Positions 1-11,297 of a DNA stretch of 64,000 bases are shown here, piece after piece. The translations under genes and the position numbers were made by a program. The DNA lies in NCBI GenBank assembly GCA_016271365.2, contig CM028136.1, positions 466,982,001 through 467,046,000 on the forward strand. The letters run 5' to 3'. The first letter of the stretch is position 1; each line of letters begins with the position of its first letter. The notes below the pieces were generated by a model. It ran no database searches. It was not told where the DNA came from and saw only the letters and a list, made by a program, of their open reading frames with translations. Source of the stretch: Neoceratodus forsteri. Its lineage: Eukaryota; Chordata; Ceratodontiformes; Ceratodontidae.

Positions 1-2378
1 CATAGTGGATTCCCTGCAGGAGGGCCTCAAACAACTGGTACAACAACCCACAAGAGACAGGGCTATCCTAGATCTGAATGCGGACTCACAGGAAGGGATC
101 ACAGATCTCCAGGTAGAAGGTCACCTGGGCAGTGACCATCACATGGTATGGTTCAGTTTGGCTACTACATCTAAATCATCCCATTCAAGGCAAAATATGG
201 GACTTCAGAGGAGCTGACTTTGATAAGATGGCCAACAGAGTTAAGCTAGCCTGGCAAAAAGAAACACAGGTGAGGGGGTACAGGCAAAGTGGGCAAGCAT
301 TAAGGATGCAATACTTGAAGCAACATCCCATTGTGTTAGACAGAAAAGGAAGTGCAAAAGAAGGAAACCACTTTGGTTCTCAAATACAGTAGCAGAAAAG
401 GTCAGAGCCAAAAGGCTGGCCTTCAGGAAATATAAGGGAACACAGCGGGATGAAGATAGGGAGGCATACCAAACTGCCCTAAGGGAAGCAGGGAAGGCAG
501 TAAGGCAGGCAAAGTCCCAAACTGAGGAAACACTAGTACGAACAGTAAAAGAAGGTGACAAGACTTTCTATAGATACATTAGTGAAAGGAGAAAGTCCAG
601 AGGGGTATTGCATGCTTAATGGAGAAAAGGGCGATGTGAGGAGGAGGACCATGTAAAAGCATCTATCCTAAATAGATACTTTTGCTCAGTATTTACTGAA
701 GAGAAGGTAGGGCAGGGCCCCACAGCTCAGCACCATGGACACAGGGGGGAGGGAGGTGAGCACTCTCCCTTCACAAAAGAAAGGGTCCTACAAGAGCTTG
801 CTAAGCTCAGGGTGGACAAGGCAATGGGACCTGATGGCATACATACCAGGGAGGCCTTAAGGAGCTAATGGTGGAACTAGCAGAGCCATTAGCAGAACTG
901 TTTAGTGAGTCTCTGAGCACAGGAGAGGTCCCAGAAGACTGGAGAAGGGCTCATGTGATCCCGATCCACAAGAGTGGTAGCAGGGAGGAGGGAGGGAACT
1001 ACAGACCAGTCAGTCTTACCTCAGTAGTGGGCAAGATTATGGAGGCACTCCTTAAGGAAAGGATAGTGCAACACCTAGAATCCATAGGGGCACAGAATCC
1101 AAGACAGCATGGGTTTACAAAAGGAAGGTCCTGTCAAACTAATCTCATAGATTTCTTTGACTGGGTAACCAGAGTGGTGGACCAAGGGGGAGCAGTTGAT
1201 GTCACCTACCTTAACTTCAGCAAAGCTTTTGACACTGTTCCACATAGAAGATTGATAAATAAGCTGGGTAGGCTTGGGGTGGGTCAGAAGTTGGTCAACT
1301 GGGTGGCAAACTGGTTGACGGGCAGAAAACAGAGAGTGGTGGTAAATGGTATACAGTCAGAAGAGATGCAAGTCACAAGTTGGGTACCTCAGGGATCAGT
1401 CCTGGGGCCAGTCCTCTTCAACATCTTCATTAGTGACCTTGCAGATGGACTAGAGGGTAAGGCTTGTCTGTTTGCAGATGACACCAAGATCTGCAACAGA
1501 GTAGATGATCCAGATGGGGTGGGCAGAATGAGAAGAGATCTGGATAAACTAGCAATGGTCAGAAGAGTGGCAAGATCATGCACATAGGGAAGAGAAACCC
1601 TGAAGCCACCTATAGGCTGGGAGGGGGGAGTTGCTGGCAGTCACAAAGGAAGAAAGAGACTTGGGCATCATCATCACTGATGACCTGAAATCATCCAAGC
1701 AGACCTCTAAAGCAGTAGGTAAGGCTAGGGGGGGGTGTTAGGGTGTATTAGTAGGGGTATCACAAGTCGTAAGAGGGAGGTAATAATCCCTCTTTACAAG
1801 ACACTGGTTAGGCCCCATCTGGAGTACTGCGTGCAGTATTGGAGGCCACACCTTCACAAGGACATTAACCAAATTGAGGCAGTCCAGAGAAGGGCAACCA
1901 AAATGGTGCAGGGACTGCATCAGAAGACATATGAGGACAGATTAACAGAGCTCAATATGTATACCCTTGAGCAAAGGAGGGAGAGAGGTGATATGATCGA
2001 GGCATTCAAACACCTTAAGGGCATTAACAAGGTGAAAGAGTCTAACATGTTTAAATATAAGAAAAATAGCAGGACAAGAGGACACAGCATGAGATTAAGG
2101 GACGATTAAGGGGAATGTGAGGAAATCTTTTTCACAGAAAGGGTGGTGGATGCATGGAATGGCCTACCTCAAGAAGTGGTGGCTATGAATACAATGCAGG
2201 GCTTCAAATAGGCATGGGATAGGCATAAGGGAGCAATACAAATGAGTATGAATAGATAGGCCACTGACAGAGCAAAGGCCGATGGCACATTTATAAGGTA
2301 GAAAAAGAAATGGGCAGACTGGATGGGCCTTGAGGTCCTTATCTGCTGTCAACTTCTATGTTTCTATGTTTCTATGTA
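1..2378 (+). mobile_element. CR1 non-LTR retrotransposon, 5' end outside the window
   Basis: The element runs from the left window edge to a 3' tail built of repeated ttctatg units ending near 2378, the usual 3' signature of CR1 LINEs. The first 220 bases read as the end of an apurinic endonuclease domain, including a degenerate S-D-H-H motif near 135-150. The reverse transcriptase follows, then the C-terminal region (about 1735-2110). Frameshifts and stops separate these blocks, so the copy is dead. It belongs to the same subfamily as the copies at 14225-15716 (minus) and 42831-44553, with near-identical tails. Assignment to CR1 is from recognised motifs and is secure; the subfamily name is not known. 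Confidence 0.93.
868..1587 (+). pseudogene. CR1 reverse transcriptase fragment
   Basis: This 239-residue open stretch carries the core of a CR1 reverse transcriptase. Visible motifs are NYRPVSLTSVVGK (motif 2), GFTKGRSC, LNFSKAFDTVPH with the first catalytic Asp, VPQGSVLGPVLFN, and LFADDTK with the catalytic Asp pair at about 1471-1482. The enzyme would copy LINE RNA onto nicked chromosomal DNA by target-primed reverse transcription. The frame breaks just after the FADD block, where a deletion diverts it into an unrelated C-terminus. The true ORF2 is about four times longer and starts upstream, so the Met at 868 is only the first ATG after a break. Not functional. Confidence 0.9.
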
Positions 2379-3108
2379 TTATCTTCAGACACTTTCACAG
2401 GCAAAGTCTCTGAAAATGAGAGAGAGAATTGGTACTGCTTGGGGGTTGTGGAACGCTCACCATGCAATTTAAGACATAAGATTAATGTTTATGGATGTTA
2501 CATCTATATAGATACTAATTAAACATTGGGGACTTCTACCAGTATATATTTTTTTCTAATTCTGTTTTTCAATACCATCATGAAATTTTCCATGTCAATA
2601 CTAAAAAAAGTGTATTGATATCCTTTGTCATTATGAAAGAACCATACTGATACATTTTGTTTTATTAAAAAAACACGTCTGTCATGATGTAAATTGTTAT
2701 ATATTGATATACCTAGAGAAGATTGACTGTTTCTGTATTGATAACATAATTACTACTGTTACATAATAGTGATATAATGACAGCATTTCTTAATGGCTGA
2801 ATTACATCTTTTATTTAAAAAAAATAGCCCCAACAGTTCCAAAGTTAGACCTTTCAAAAGATAATTTGTTTTAAATGTGATAACTTTGGAGTCATTAGTA
2901 CTAGAGACTTAAGTATTTTTTGAATGAAAGCTTGGAGTCAGCTAAGTAGCTATACTGAGAATATAATACTACAGCAACCATATATCAATATAGGAAAACA
3001 TGTTACATATCAATATAAAAAAACATACGTTGGTTCCCTAAATTTTTAAGGTCCTCTCATTTTTAAAAATGTATTGCATTTATGTGTCAACATGTAGCAA
3101 CACTTTAG
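2379..3108. other. AT-rich spacer, no gene seen
   Basis: AT-rich sequence between the CR1 tail and the DIRS element. The short word tattgata recurs loosely and there are small A or T runs, but I see no coding signature, repeat boundary or known element. It may be old unrecognisable repeat or unique DNA. Confidence 0.5.
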
Positions 3109-3480
3109 AAAGTACAGTTATGTAAGAACTTACTATAACAGTAGATCTTCTGGAGGAGCTCTTACAGCAGGCAATCGCCAGTAGGACTTAGCCGCCAGGC
3201 AACAGGACTTCACAGAAACCTTTCTAGCTAGCAGTGTACCATGGGGGACTGCCCACCACCAACATTGCTCTGCTGACGTCGGCCTGTCCTATAAAGGCGG
3301 CGGTTCCCCACACCCTCCTCAGTTCTCCTGCTGGAGATCTGGAACAGGCAGCGGAAAAAGGAATCAAGGAGGTTTCTTGAAAGCCAAAACAAAGAAAAAG
3401 AACAGAAGATTGACTCGCATGGGAGAGGAGAAAGGTAGACAGAGAGCAGGGGGAAGGAGGGAAGGAAATTTAGAGACTGC
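3109..3480 (+). repeat. DIRS left inverted terminal repeat (element 3' end)
   Basis: Reads as the inverted counterpart of 9478-9727. Shared blocks include gtaggacttagccgccagg, gcagtgtaccatgg and cctataaag followed by ccccacacc. Its outer end (3109-3165) is copied in inverted orientation at 3483-3537, as expected for a DIRS internal complementary region. Confidence 0.9.
3290..3295 (+). promoter_or_regulatory. TATA box in left DIRS terminal repeat
   Basis: TATAAA in a GC-rich setting, preceded 10-15 bases upstream by a CRE-like TGACGTCG. The corresponding site in the right repeat is at 9562-9567 on the minus strand. DIRS terminal repeats carry the element promoter; this copy faces out of the element's 3' end. 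Confidence 0.6.
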
Positions 3481-3600
3481 TGCAAGAGCTCCTCTTGAAG
3501 ATCTACTGTTACGGTAAGTTCTTATGGAACTGTACTATCTTAATTTGAGGGAGACTCTTGCAGCAGGTAATCACCGGTAGGACTGAGTCCCGAGCAGTTT
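3481..3600 (-). repeat. DIRS internal complementary region
   Basis: Two adjoining blocks. 3483-3537 is the inverted copy of the left outer end (3109-3165, common core agatctactgtta). 3545-3590 repeats the outer end of the right terminal repeat (common core cttgcagcaggtaatca). In the DIRS life cycle this region templates joining of the two ends into a circle before recombination. Its survival in a decayed element is notable. Confidence 0.85.
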
Positions 3601-3683
3601 CAGTAACCAAAAGTAAACAGCAGCAGAAGGAGGAAACACAGTAGCCAGATGCTCAAGAGAGAAGGCCCTGAAGAATGGCCAGG

Positions 3684-4534
3684 CTGAAGTTAGCCCTATG
3701 CCTAGAGGCGAAGTCCAGGCTGTAGCGTTTGGTGATTTGGTGAAGGTATGGACAGAGCTCCAAGTGGCAGCTGCACAGATGTCTGCAGTGGACACATTCC
3801 TGAAACAAGCCGTGGAAGCAGCCATACCCCTGGTGGAATGGCCCTTAACTCCCAGAAGTTCCTTGTTGTACTTTCAGTAACAGAAAACAATGCAATTTGT
3901 TAACCACTTAGATAAACACTGTTTGGACACTGAAGCGCCCTCTCTCTTCAGGGCGAATGAAATAAACAACTGGTCAGACTGCCTCAAAGTCTTAGCCTGG
4001 TGTGTATAGTAATGCAAGATTTGATGCACGTCCAAAGTATGGAGCAAAAACTCCTACTGATTAGAATACTCTGGAAATAAACAACAAGGTGGATGGATTG
4101 ATTCAAAGTAAACTCTGACACCCCCTTAGGAAGAAACTTAGGACTGGTACGCAAAGGGACCCTGTCTTTGTGAAAAAACAAAAAAGACTCCTTATACATG
4201 AGGGCCTGAAGCTTGGAAATCCTTCCAGCAGAAGTAACGGCAACTAAAAAGAGCACTTCCCACAACAGATAGTACAGCTCACAACTGGTTCAAAGGGAGG
4301 TAGTGTAAGTTTCTCCAACATAAAATTGAGGTCCCAAGGAGGGACTGGGTCCCAAATTGGAGGTCTGAGATGCAGAATGCCTTGCATAAAAGTGCAAGAC
4401 ACCTTAAGCTGGGCCACAGCTCTGCCCTCGTTAGGTACATGATACGCAGAGATGGCAGAAAGATGCACCTTGATGGAGGAGTGCCTCTCTCTGGAATCAA
4501 AGAGAGAAAGAAGATACTCCAACACCTGATCCAC
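3684..4534 (-). pseudogene. DIRS tyrosine recombinase remnant
   Basis: The N-terminal part (minus strand, about 4534-4260) reads VLEYLLSLFDS..., SSIKVHLSAISAYH and PPFEPV, the typical DIRS core-binding region. Next comes VTSAGRISKLQAL with the catalytic Arg region (about 4235), then HSTRGMAAS, the H-x-x-R box (about 3830), then ADICAAATWSSVHTF (about 3770). The nucleophile Tyr expected a few residues after HTF is not in frame, and several frames are needed to connect the blocks. The recombinase would insert circular DIRS cDNA into the chromosome. It is clearly broken here. Confidence 0.88.
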
Positions 4535-4949
4535 CAGGCAGGTGAAAGGATCTAATTGGTGGGAAGTGGCCCAAAGGGGAAAAATGCTTCCACTTCATAG
4601 CATAGGTCACCCTGGTGGAGGGCTTATGGGCAGCCACCAGTACATCAGCAACCCTAGGGGAGACTCCAAAATGGGTGATAGCTACATCCTTAGGAGCCAT
4701 GCATGGAGATGCAGAGATTTGAGGTCTGGATGGACCAGGGTCCTCCACTCCTGGGATAGCAAGCTGGTGTACAGGGGCAAGGACACTGGAAATTCTGCCT
4801 CCAGCTGTTGCAGCAAGGGGAACCAGACCTAATGAGGTCAGAAGGGAGCTATGAGGATCATCTCAGCCCCCTCCATCTGAAGCTTGAGCAGTATCCCCTG
4901 AAGGAGTGGGAAGGGAGGGAGGGAAGGCATAAAGAAACCTCCCCTTTCA

Positions 4950-6980
4950 AGGAGAGGGCAATGCATCTTGCCAGAAAACTCCAGGCCCAAGATCAAGTGA
5001 GGAGAAAAGTGACAGTTTTGCATTGAGAGGTGACATTAAAAAGTCCAACTCTGGATGCCCCCACCTGTCTAAGAGGTCTTTGACTACTGGGGTGAGAAGT
5101 TCCCACTTGTGAGCCCTGGAGTGGGAGTGTCTTAAACTGTTCACCAGGACACTTTGGATGCTTGGAACATGGACAGTGGAGAGCTCCGGTCCATGCTCTA
5201 TGGCCCAATACCAAACCCTCATCGCCTCAGGGCACAAGGGGTAGGAATGGGTCCCCCCCACTTGTTTATATAATAAACCATGCACATGTTGTCCATCTGC
5301 ACTAAGAGTGGATCTGGGAGGAAATTTTATTTATTTACTTATTTATTGAAATGTTTCACTAGGAAGGCACACTGAACAACAAGTTGCTCATCTCACAGTG
5401 TGACCTGGGGGGGGGGGATAGGATTAACAACAAACAATTATAGATACAGAGAACAGATTCAATATGGAGCATTTGAACCAAAAATAATACATTATATATA
5501 ATAGTGAGCAGTACAGACAGTTAAAGCATAGACAATTTAATACTCCAGTAGGTGGACACAGAATACATGAGACAGTAAGCCCATCAGATAGTGAAGCAGC
5601 AGTACAGTAGTAATGCAAAGTTATTTACAGAGCTTTGCACTGAGATAGGCACCAAGTGCTAGGTGCAAGCAATGGCAGTAGTAGGCAGTTGACCAAGATT
5701 GAGAAGTGAGGGAAGATGCTAAGGGAAGATGTAAAGGGAGGTAGGGGTAGCTTAAGAAAAGGATGAAGGGGAGAGAAGGCTGCCAATACCAAGTACCCTC
5801 CAGGATGTAAAGAACCCTGCCAGGGGGTGGTAACTGAGAGCAGACAAGAACAGAGAATTTAAGAGGAGAGGTGAGGAAAGACTGCTGAGACCAAGGTAGA
5901 CCTTCAGGGTGTAGAGAACCTTGCAAGGGGGCAGGCAGCAGACAAGGCAGCAGACAAGAACAGTGACAATAGGAAAGCTGGCAGCGAAATGAGTCTAGAA
6001 GACCTGGACAGTGTACAGGATGGCTCATATCTCCAGGACATTGATGTGGAGCTCTTGTTCCATGTCTGTTGAAATGCCTTGAGTCTGGCAAGCTCCCAGG
6101 TGGGCTCCACAGCCAAGACCCAAAGCATCCAATGTCACAATCTGGCAAGGGTTTGGGATAACAAAGAGAACCCCAGAAAGAGGTTGGCCAGCTCTAGCCA
6201 CCAGAACAGAACTCGTTGGATGGGGTCAGAGACCATGACCATCTAATCCAGGTCATCTGTGCGTTGGTCCCATTGGACCTGCAATGTCCACTGAGGAATC
6301 CTCATATGTAGTCAGGCTAGAGGCACTGTAGCAATTGTCGCTGCCATGTGACCCAGAAGACACAGGAATACCCTGGCTGGGACCTGATGGCTGTAGGAGA
6401 CCAGACGGGTTTGGTCCATCATATGCTCCGCCCTGTCTGTGTGCAAGAAAGCCATGCCCTGGGACATATCCAGAATAACCCCTATGTACTGGAGCTGCTG
6501 GCATGGTATTAGACAGGACTTTGGCACATTGATAGTGATCCCCAGGGTCTGAAAGAGAGTGAAGGTATGAGCCAGGGTCTGGAGAAGGTGTTCCCATGAC
6601 AGGGCTGCTAGGAGTCAGTTGTTCAGGTAGGGAAAGACATAGAAGCCCTGCTTCCTGAGGGCAGCTGTCACCATTACCAGGCACTTGGTAAAAACTCTGG
6701 GGGCTGAGGACAGGCCAAAGGGGAGAGCTCAGAACTGAAAATGGGCACCCCGGAAATGAAAGCAGAGGAAGCGTCTTTGGGAAGGAAAAATGTTGATATG
6801 CAGGTTGGCTTCCTCCTTGTCGAGAGGACGGAGCCAGTCCTCACAGTGCAGCAGGGGCAGGAGCCCTGGAGGGTAACCATCCATACAGATTCAGAGCACT
6901 CAGGTCTAGAATGGGCCTGGTGTTCCTGGTCTTTTTTGGGGGACCAGTAAAAAGTGGGAGTAGTACCCCCTACCACACTG
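4950..6980 (-). pseudogene. DIRS reverse transcriptase and RNase H remnant, split by a LINE insertion
   Basis: Reading minus strand from 6930, the frames give KKTRNTRPILDLSALNLYGW, HINIFPSQRRFLCFHFRG and ALPFGLSSAPRVFTKCL. These are the conserved DIRS RT blocks, interrupted by at least two frameshifts and a stop. RNase H follows near 6110-5960 (GAHLGAWQTQGIS, LHINVLEI). It resumes after the insertion at about 5285 with YKQVGGTHSYPLCPEAMR, VHVPSIQSVLV and ELDFLMSPLNAK. There is also a roughly 110-base tandem duplication near 5765-5990. The protein would make DIRS cDNA. Inactive. Confidence 0.87.
5318..5650 (-). mobile_element. LINE family X 3' fragment inserted in DIRS RNase H
   Basis: Begins with a ttta-repeat tail at about 5323-5345 and continues with aaggcacact and gtgtgacctggggg. 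The same signature appears at 12592-13960 and 61655-63850. The tail shows that the element 3' end is on the left, so it lies on the minus strand. It splits the DIRS RNase H frame, so it inserted after the DIRS element. Its right boundary is unclear, anywhere from 5650 to 5760. Confidence 0.6.
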
Positions 6981-7477
6981 AGCCTGAGGGATGGGCTCTA
7001 TGGCTCTTTTTTGTAGCAGAACTTGAATTTCCTCCCAGATGAGACACAGGTGGTCTGAGAGTAGAAGGAGTTGCCCTTAGGATTGTTGTGAGGCCATTTG
7101 AGGAGTTCTGAAATGTGACCATGTTCTATGAGCTGTAGAACCCAGCTGTCTGAGGTGATCTCCTTTCCATCCACCAAGGTGGAGGTAGAAGAGATCCCCT
7201 ACCACCTCCCTCATGGTCTATTCTGAAGGGGGGGATCTGACAAGGAGTCAGGGAGTAGGAGCAGATGCCAGGATGGCTGGGGCGGCTGCCTGGGGAGCCC
7301 TACTGATGGTAGCTGCAGGTACCAATGCCTGTTTGTGCTTACCCTGGCCCCTGGCAGGAGGTTGGGACTGCCATTGAGAAGAGCAGCAGAAAGGTGGCAG
7401 CTGGCTGGATGTAGGCTGTGTATGATACAAGGAATGGACAGACTGAAGGGCCTGGCCCAATTCCTGGAGGGAGGAGA

Positions 7478-9386
7478 TCAAGTCCTGCACATCTCCTCCA
7501 AAGAGGGAAGAACCCCGCGAAAGGAGGTGTTCAGAGTGCTAGACTGCATATATGAGGCAAATCTGGACACCCAGAGCCAAGAGTGGCACTGGAGACAAAT
7601 GCCTGAGGGCACCCTTCTGCCTGAGGCATGAAGGGCATCATAGGCAGCCCGCAGGATGTGATTGCCAATGTCTGAGCCCATCTTAAGAGTCTGGGCTAGC
7701 TGTTTCTTAGTGGGATCATTGGGCAAGGTCTGAAACAATTCTCTGGCCTGGTCCCACAATGCACGCTGGTAAAGGACCATATGGGCCAAATAGTTAATGT
7801 CCCTAATGGTCAGAGTAGCTGAGGAGTAGACCTTATTGCTTAGGTGATCCAACTGCCTGGTCTCCTTTTCCAGAGGGAGAGCACCGAGGTGTTTAGGTTT
7901 CTTGGTGCTGTCATAGGCCGAATTGATAACCTCTGAGTCAGCCTTGGGCTGCCCCCTGAAGAAGGTTTACTGGTGGGGGCATGGTACAGGCAGTCCACCT
8001 TCTTGGGCACTGCTGGGGTAGTGGAGGGGTGATTCCAGGCCGGCCTTGTGATGCCATCATTGGAGTCGATAGGGTGAGGGACCACCAAAGGGAGAGCATC
8101 AGGCTGGCATAGGTAAATGGCCAGGCGGTGTCTCTTTGGGACCTGCTCCTCTGTCTCCCAGCCCATGGTGGTCTGAATGTGCCTCATAATATCCTAGAAA
8201 GAAGGGTCATAAGGACAAGATTTGGGAACTGCCTTGGAGTGCTTCTTATCCCCAGATGAGTCCCCTGTCAGAAAGAAAGAGTCCGGATAATCAGGTTCCT
8301 CATCGTCATCATCTGACTCACTTTCAGGGGACTGATGTCGGTCCAGGCATCCACCCAAACTGGCATTGGACCTGGTGCCAGATGTTTGATTATCACTGGG
8401 ACCCGGTGAAACAGGATCCAGCGGAGGCTACATCCCATTAGGGCAGCGGGGAGACGCCAGTGGTGGGCTCACTGGTGTGGGGTTCTGCTTCTGCACCAGA
8501 GCCCACCATGAAGTCAACAGGGCATTAATGTCCACCGGTGGAGAGTAATAATAGACCGGAGGATAAGGGTAGGCCGGTGCTGGGTAAGAGTAACCCGGAG
8601 TTAGGCCAGGTGGAGCAGGCATTGGGTACCCCAGCGTAGATCCTGCAGGCACTGGAGGACGGGCCGGTGCTGGGGCAGACTGAAGTAGCACTGGTGGTGG
8701 TCCAGTAGGTGCAGGCTGTGGGAACCTGGGAGGGGTGTCCACAGGCACTGGGAGAAGAGAGAATGGTGCTAGGAGGGAGAGAGACCTCTCAGGCGAGGGC
8801 TGAGGTGAGACCGGACATGGAGAAGTGCTGGTAGCTTTCAGTGGGTGCTGCCTCACAGGACTGGTGCAGGCGACACCTTGGCTGGGGGAGCGTCGGCTCA
8901 GAAACCAGTGCCTGAAGAACCATCACCGGCTGCATCACCTGACTCAGGGCTCGTGGAAGATAGGAGCCTTAGCATCAGGGCCTGGGGGGCAGGAGACTTT
9001 CCCACCACTGAAATAAGAGCAGGTGGTGGGGCAACCGATAGCCCAGAGAGATTGTGGGCTGGCAGGGCTGAAGAGGCCGACTTATTGTGAGAGGAAGACT
9101 CAGACGCAGTCGAAGGCTTATGAGACCACGAGAGGGAAGCGGACTGGGCCAGGTCTTGGTCTTTATCTCAGTGTTTGTATTTCCCACTTAGTATTTTACC
9201 AGGAAGAGAAGAGGAAGCCCTGGAGGACTGAGGTGAAGTCAAAGAGCTCCTGGCCTGGCAGACTTCAGTGTTGTGGCTGGGGCCTAGGCACAGGATGCAA
9301 GTAGAATGTCTGTCTTTTTCTGGAATCTGCTTGCTGCAGGCACACTTCATGGAATGCTCGGAAGACAAGGCAAGTTGAGAAGACAT
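7478..9386 (-). pseudogene. DIRS gag-like region
   Basis: The minus-strand start region (9386-9168) reads MSSQLALSS... followed by a CILCLGPSHNTEVC motif. The C-x-x-C-L-G-x-x-H-x-x-x-x-C arrangement is typical of DIRS gag proteins. A long Pro/Tyr-rich segment follows (8856-8428). Next come two helical segments, 8187-7840 and 7852-7478, the latter with YLAHMVLYQRALWDQ and AAYDALHASGR as in DIRS capsid-like domains. The pieces are in different frames, so the gene is broken. The function (RNA packaging) is known for the family only. Confidence 0.78.
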
Positions 9387-9477
9387 AAACCTGAATCTGG
9401 TAATACTGAAAAGTTGATGTTAACACTTAAAAGAAAAAGGAAAATTAAAAAGGTGTGAAGCATGGGAAATGGTGGTC

Positions 9478-9727
9478 GACTGTAGCTGCAGCAGTGTCAG
9501 TGGTCCGACTTGTGGGGGTCGGCAGTGGGAAAGAATTGAGGAAGGTGTGGGGACTGCCCATCTTTATAGGATAGGCCAATATCATCTGAGTGATGTCAGT
9601 GGTGGGTGGTTCCTCCATGGTACACTGCTAAGCTAGAACATTTTCTGTGTAGTCCTGGCACCTGGCGGCTAAGTCCTACCAATGATTACCTGCTACAAGA
9701 GCCTCCCTTGCAGTAAGATCTGTATTT
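9478..9727 (-). repeat. DIRS right inverted terminal repeat (element 5' end)
   Basis: Minus-strand copy of the left terminal repeat, with TATAAA at 9567-9562 (minus) positioned to drive transcription leftward through gag, RT and recombinase. It differs from the left repeat at many positions, implying considerable age. Its outer edge matches the internal complementary region at 3545-3590. Confidence 0.88.
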
Positions 9728-10120
9728 TCAGAATTGATGCATGTTGAACAGACACCAAGCTTTCATTTAAAAAAATTAGTTTCTATGATTAACAGCTCAA
9801 ATATTACAGCTATTAAAACATCATTTCAAGCATTCTAAAATATCATAAAAGTTTATTTTTGGAAATGGTTGGAAGGTACTAGTAGTTGTTCAGGTTAAGA
9901 AGAAATCCATTCTATTCTAGTTTCTTCCAACAGATCTAATTCCTATTTTTCTGTTAGCAGTTTCAAGTGAAAGTCAGGAACTACTGTATTCCAGCTAACC
10001 ATATTGCCTTGAATTGAATCTGAAGAATCTCTAGGAGAATTTCTATCAGAACTCAAATCAGCAAAGACCTGTTTAAACAAATCAACCATATCCATGTGGT
10101 CAGTTTAAACTGCATCTCAT
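9728..10120. other. Unannotated AT-rich spacer
   Basis: No recognisable coding or repeat signature between the DIRS end and the CR1 fragment. Confidence 0.5.
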
Positions 10121-10440
10121 AGAAACATAGAATCTATTGTCAGAAAGTGACCAATGGTCCACTGAGTCTGCTCATATGATACTATCTCACCTCCAACCTA
10201 GTATTCTGCATTGTTAGCCCTCTTTGCCCCCCACAACCAACCCTCTCCCAGTACTCCCCCATGGGACTATGAGTCCTCTTGCTCTGTCCCAGCCATGTCT
10301 GAACCTACTTAGGGTAGCTTCCCCCACTATTTTCACTGGCAATCTGTTCCATGGCTCCACTTTCCTCTCATGAAGTAGAACCTCCTCACATTCCTCTTGA
10401 ATTTACCCCCACCAACCTCTAATGTCACTCTCTTCTGACT
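10121..10440 (-). mobile_element. CR1 3' fragment, different subfamily
   Basis: Starts with catagaaacatagaatc, the reversed CR1 tail, then runs into the reversed C-terminal coding region (for example ggcaatctgttccatggctcc and cctcctcacattcctcttga, cognate to blocks in the copy at 14225). The internal sequence differs clearly from the other CR1 copies in this window, so it is a distinct, probably older, subfamily. Strongly 5' truncated. Confidence 0.85.
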
Positions 10441-10500
10441 ACTGTACATTCTTTTGCAATGCTTTTATGCTAGACAATATAAGATCCAGTAAAATCAACT

Positions 10501-11211
10501 TTAAAGAGCAACTTTCTTTCTTAATTTCAAAATTCCCCTCAAGAGGCAAGATGAACCCTCCATTGGCACAAATCATATAACGCACATCATTTTCTCTGTA
10601 GTAGCCCCTGTTTAGGAAAGGAAAGGGATCATAATTTGGCTCCATGAAGCCGAGCCGCACTGATCCTTTCCACTTAATGGTACCTTCTTGGACAGTGATT
10701 CACCCCTATCTTCCCCCATGCTAGTGCATTTTGTATGTCACTATATGGGCAGCATGGGGGCGTGATCCATAGAAATCAATAGGGCTGTTTTTTAAACTTA
10801 AATTTTGGTAGTTTAGATGGCCGTTCGGAACAGAACATGGCCACTGCTTAAATAATAAGGTCCTTGATAGTTAAGCGGTGGCCATGATCTGTTCTGAACG
10901 GCCATCTAAACGACCAAAATTTAAGTTTAAAAAACAGCTCCATTGATATCTATGGATCATGCCCGACGTTGCCTGTGTAGTGACATCACAAAATGCACTA
11001 GCGTAGGGGTGGGTCTGGGCGGATCACTCTCCAAGAAGGTACCAGTAAGTGGAAAGGATCAGTGTGGCTCAGCTTCATGGAGCCAAATTACGATGCCTTC
11101 CCTTCCTAAACAGAGGCTACAACAGAGAAAATTATATGCAGTATATGACTTGTGCCCAGGTGAGGGTTCATCTTGCTTCTTTAGTCAGGGACCTGGATAG
11201 TTGCTCTTTAA
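10501..11211. mobile_element. Foldback MITE 1, TTAA ends, 711 bp
   Basis: Nearly the whole element is one inverted repeat. TTAAAGAGCAACT at 10501 pairs with AGTTGCTCTTTAA ending at 11211. The arms continue to pair (tggatcatgccc / gggcgtgatcca; taaatttaagtttaaaaaac region) up to a short loop at about 10851-10868. Left and right ends both show TTAA. TTAA duplications are used by piggyBac and Kolobok (T2) transposons. The TTAAAG start favours Kolobok/T2, known from Xenopus. No coding capacity. Confidence 0.8.
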
Positions 11212-11297
11212 GTTCCTCCAGAAACTTTTAGTATCTTTATACAGTACCTTAGCACTTCTGAAAGTAACTTGGAAAAATGAAATATGGTCTAAAATAT

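Larger units (their letters stand above)
3109..9727 (-). mobile_element. DIRS-type tyrosine-recombinase retrotransposon, nearly full length
   Basis: On the minus strand the order is 5' inverted terminal repeat (9727 to about 9478), gag-like region, reverse transcriptase, RNase H, tyrosine recombinase, internal complementary region (about 3481-3600) and 3' inverted terminal repeat (about 3480-3109). This architecture is diagnostic of DIRS elements, which use split direct or inverted termini and a recombinase instead of an integrase. Length (6.6 kb) is near normal. The coding parts contain many frameshifts and stops, and a LINE 3' fragment sits inside RNase H near 5318-5650. DIRS elements occur in fish, amphibians and non-avian reptiles, which is the main taxonomic clue here. 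Boundaries are good to about 10 bases. Confidence 0.92.

Noticed and set aside
868..1587. Long open frame as a host gene
   Set aside because: All motifs are CR1 reverse transcriptase, it sits inside a recognisable LINE, and its C-terminus is a frameshift tail.
8428..8856. Proline- and tyrosine-rich host protein
   Set aside because: It lies in the gag part of the DIRS element on the same strand and is followed by DIRS capsid-like and RT blocks.
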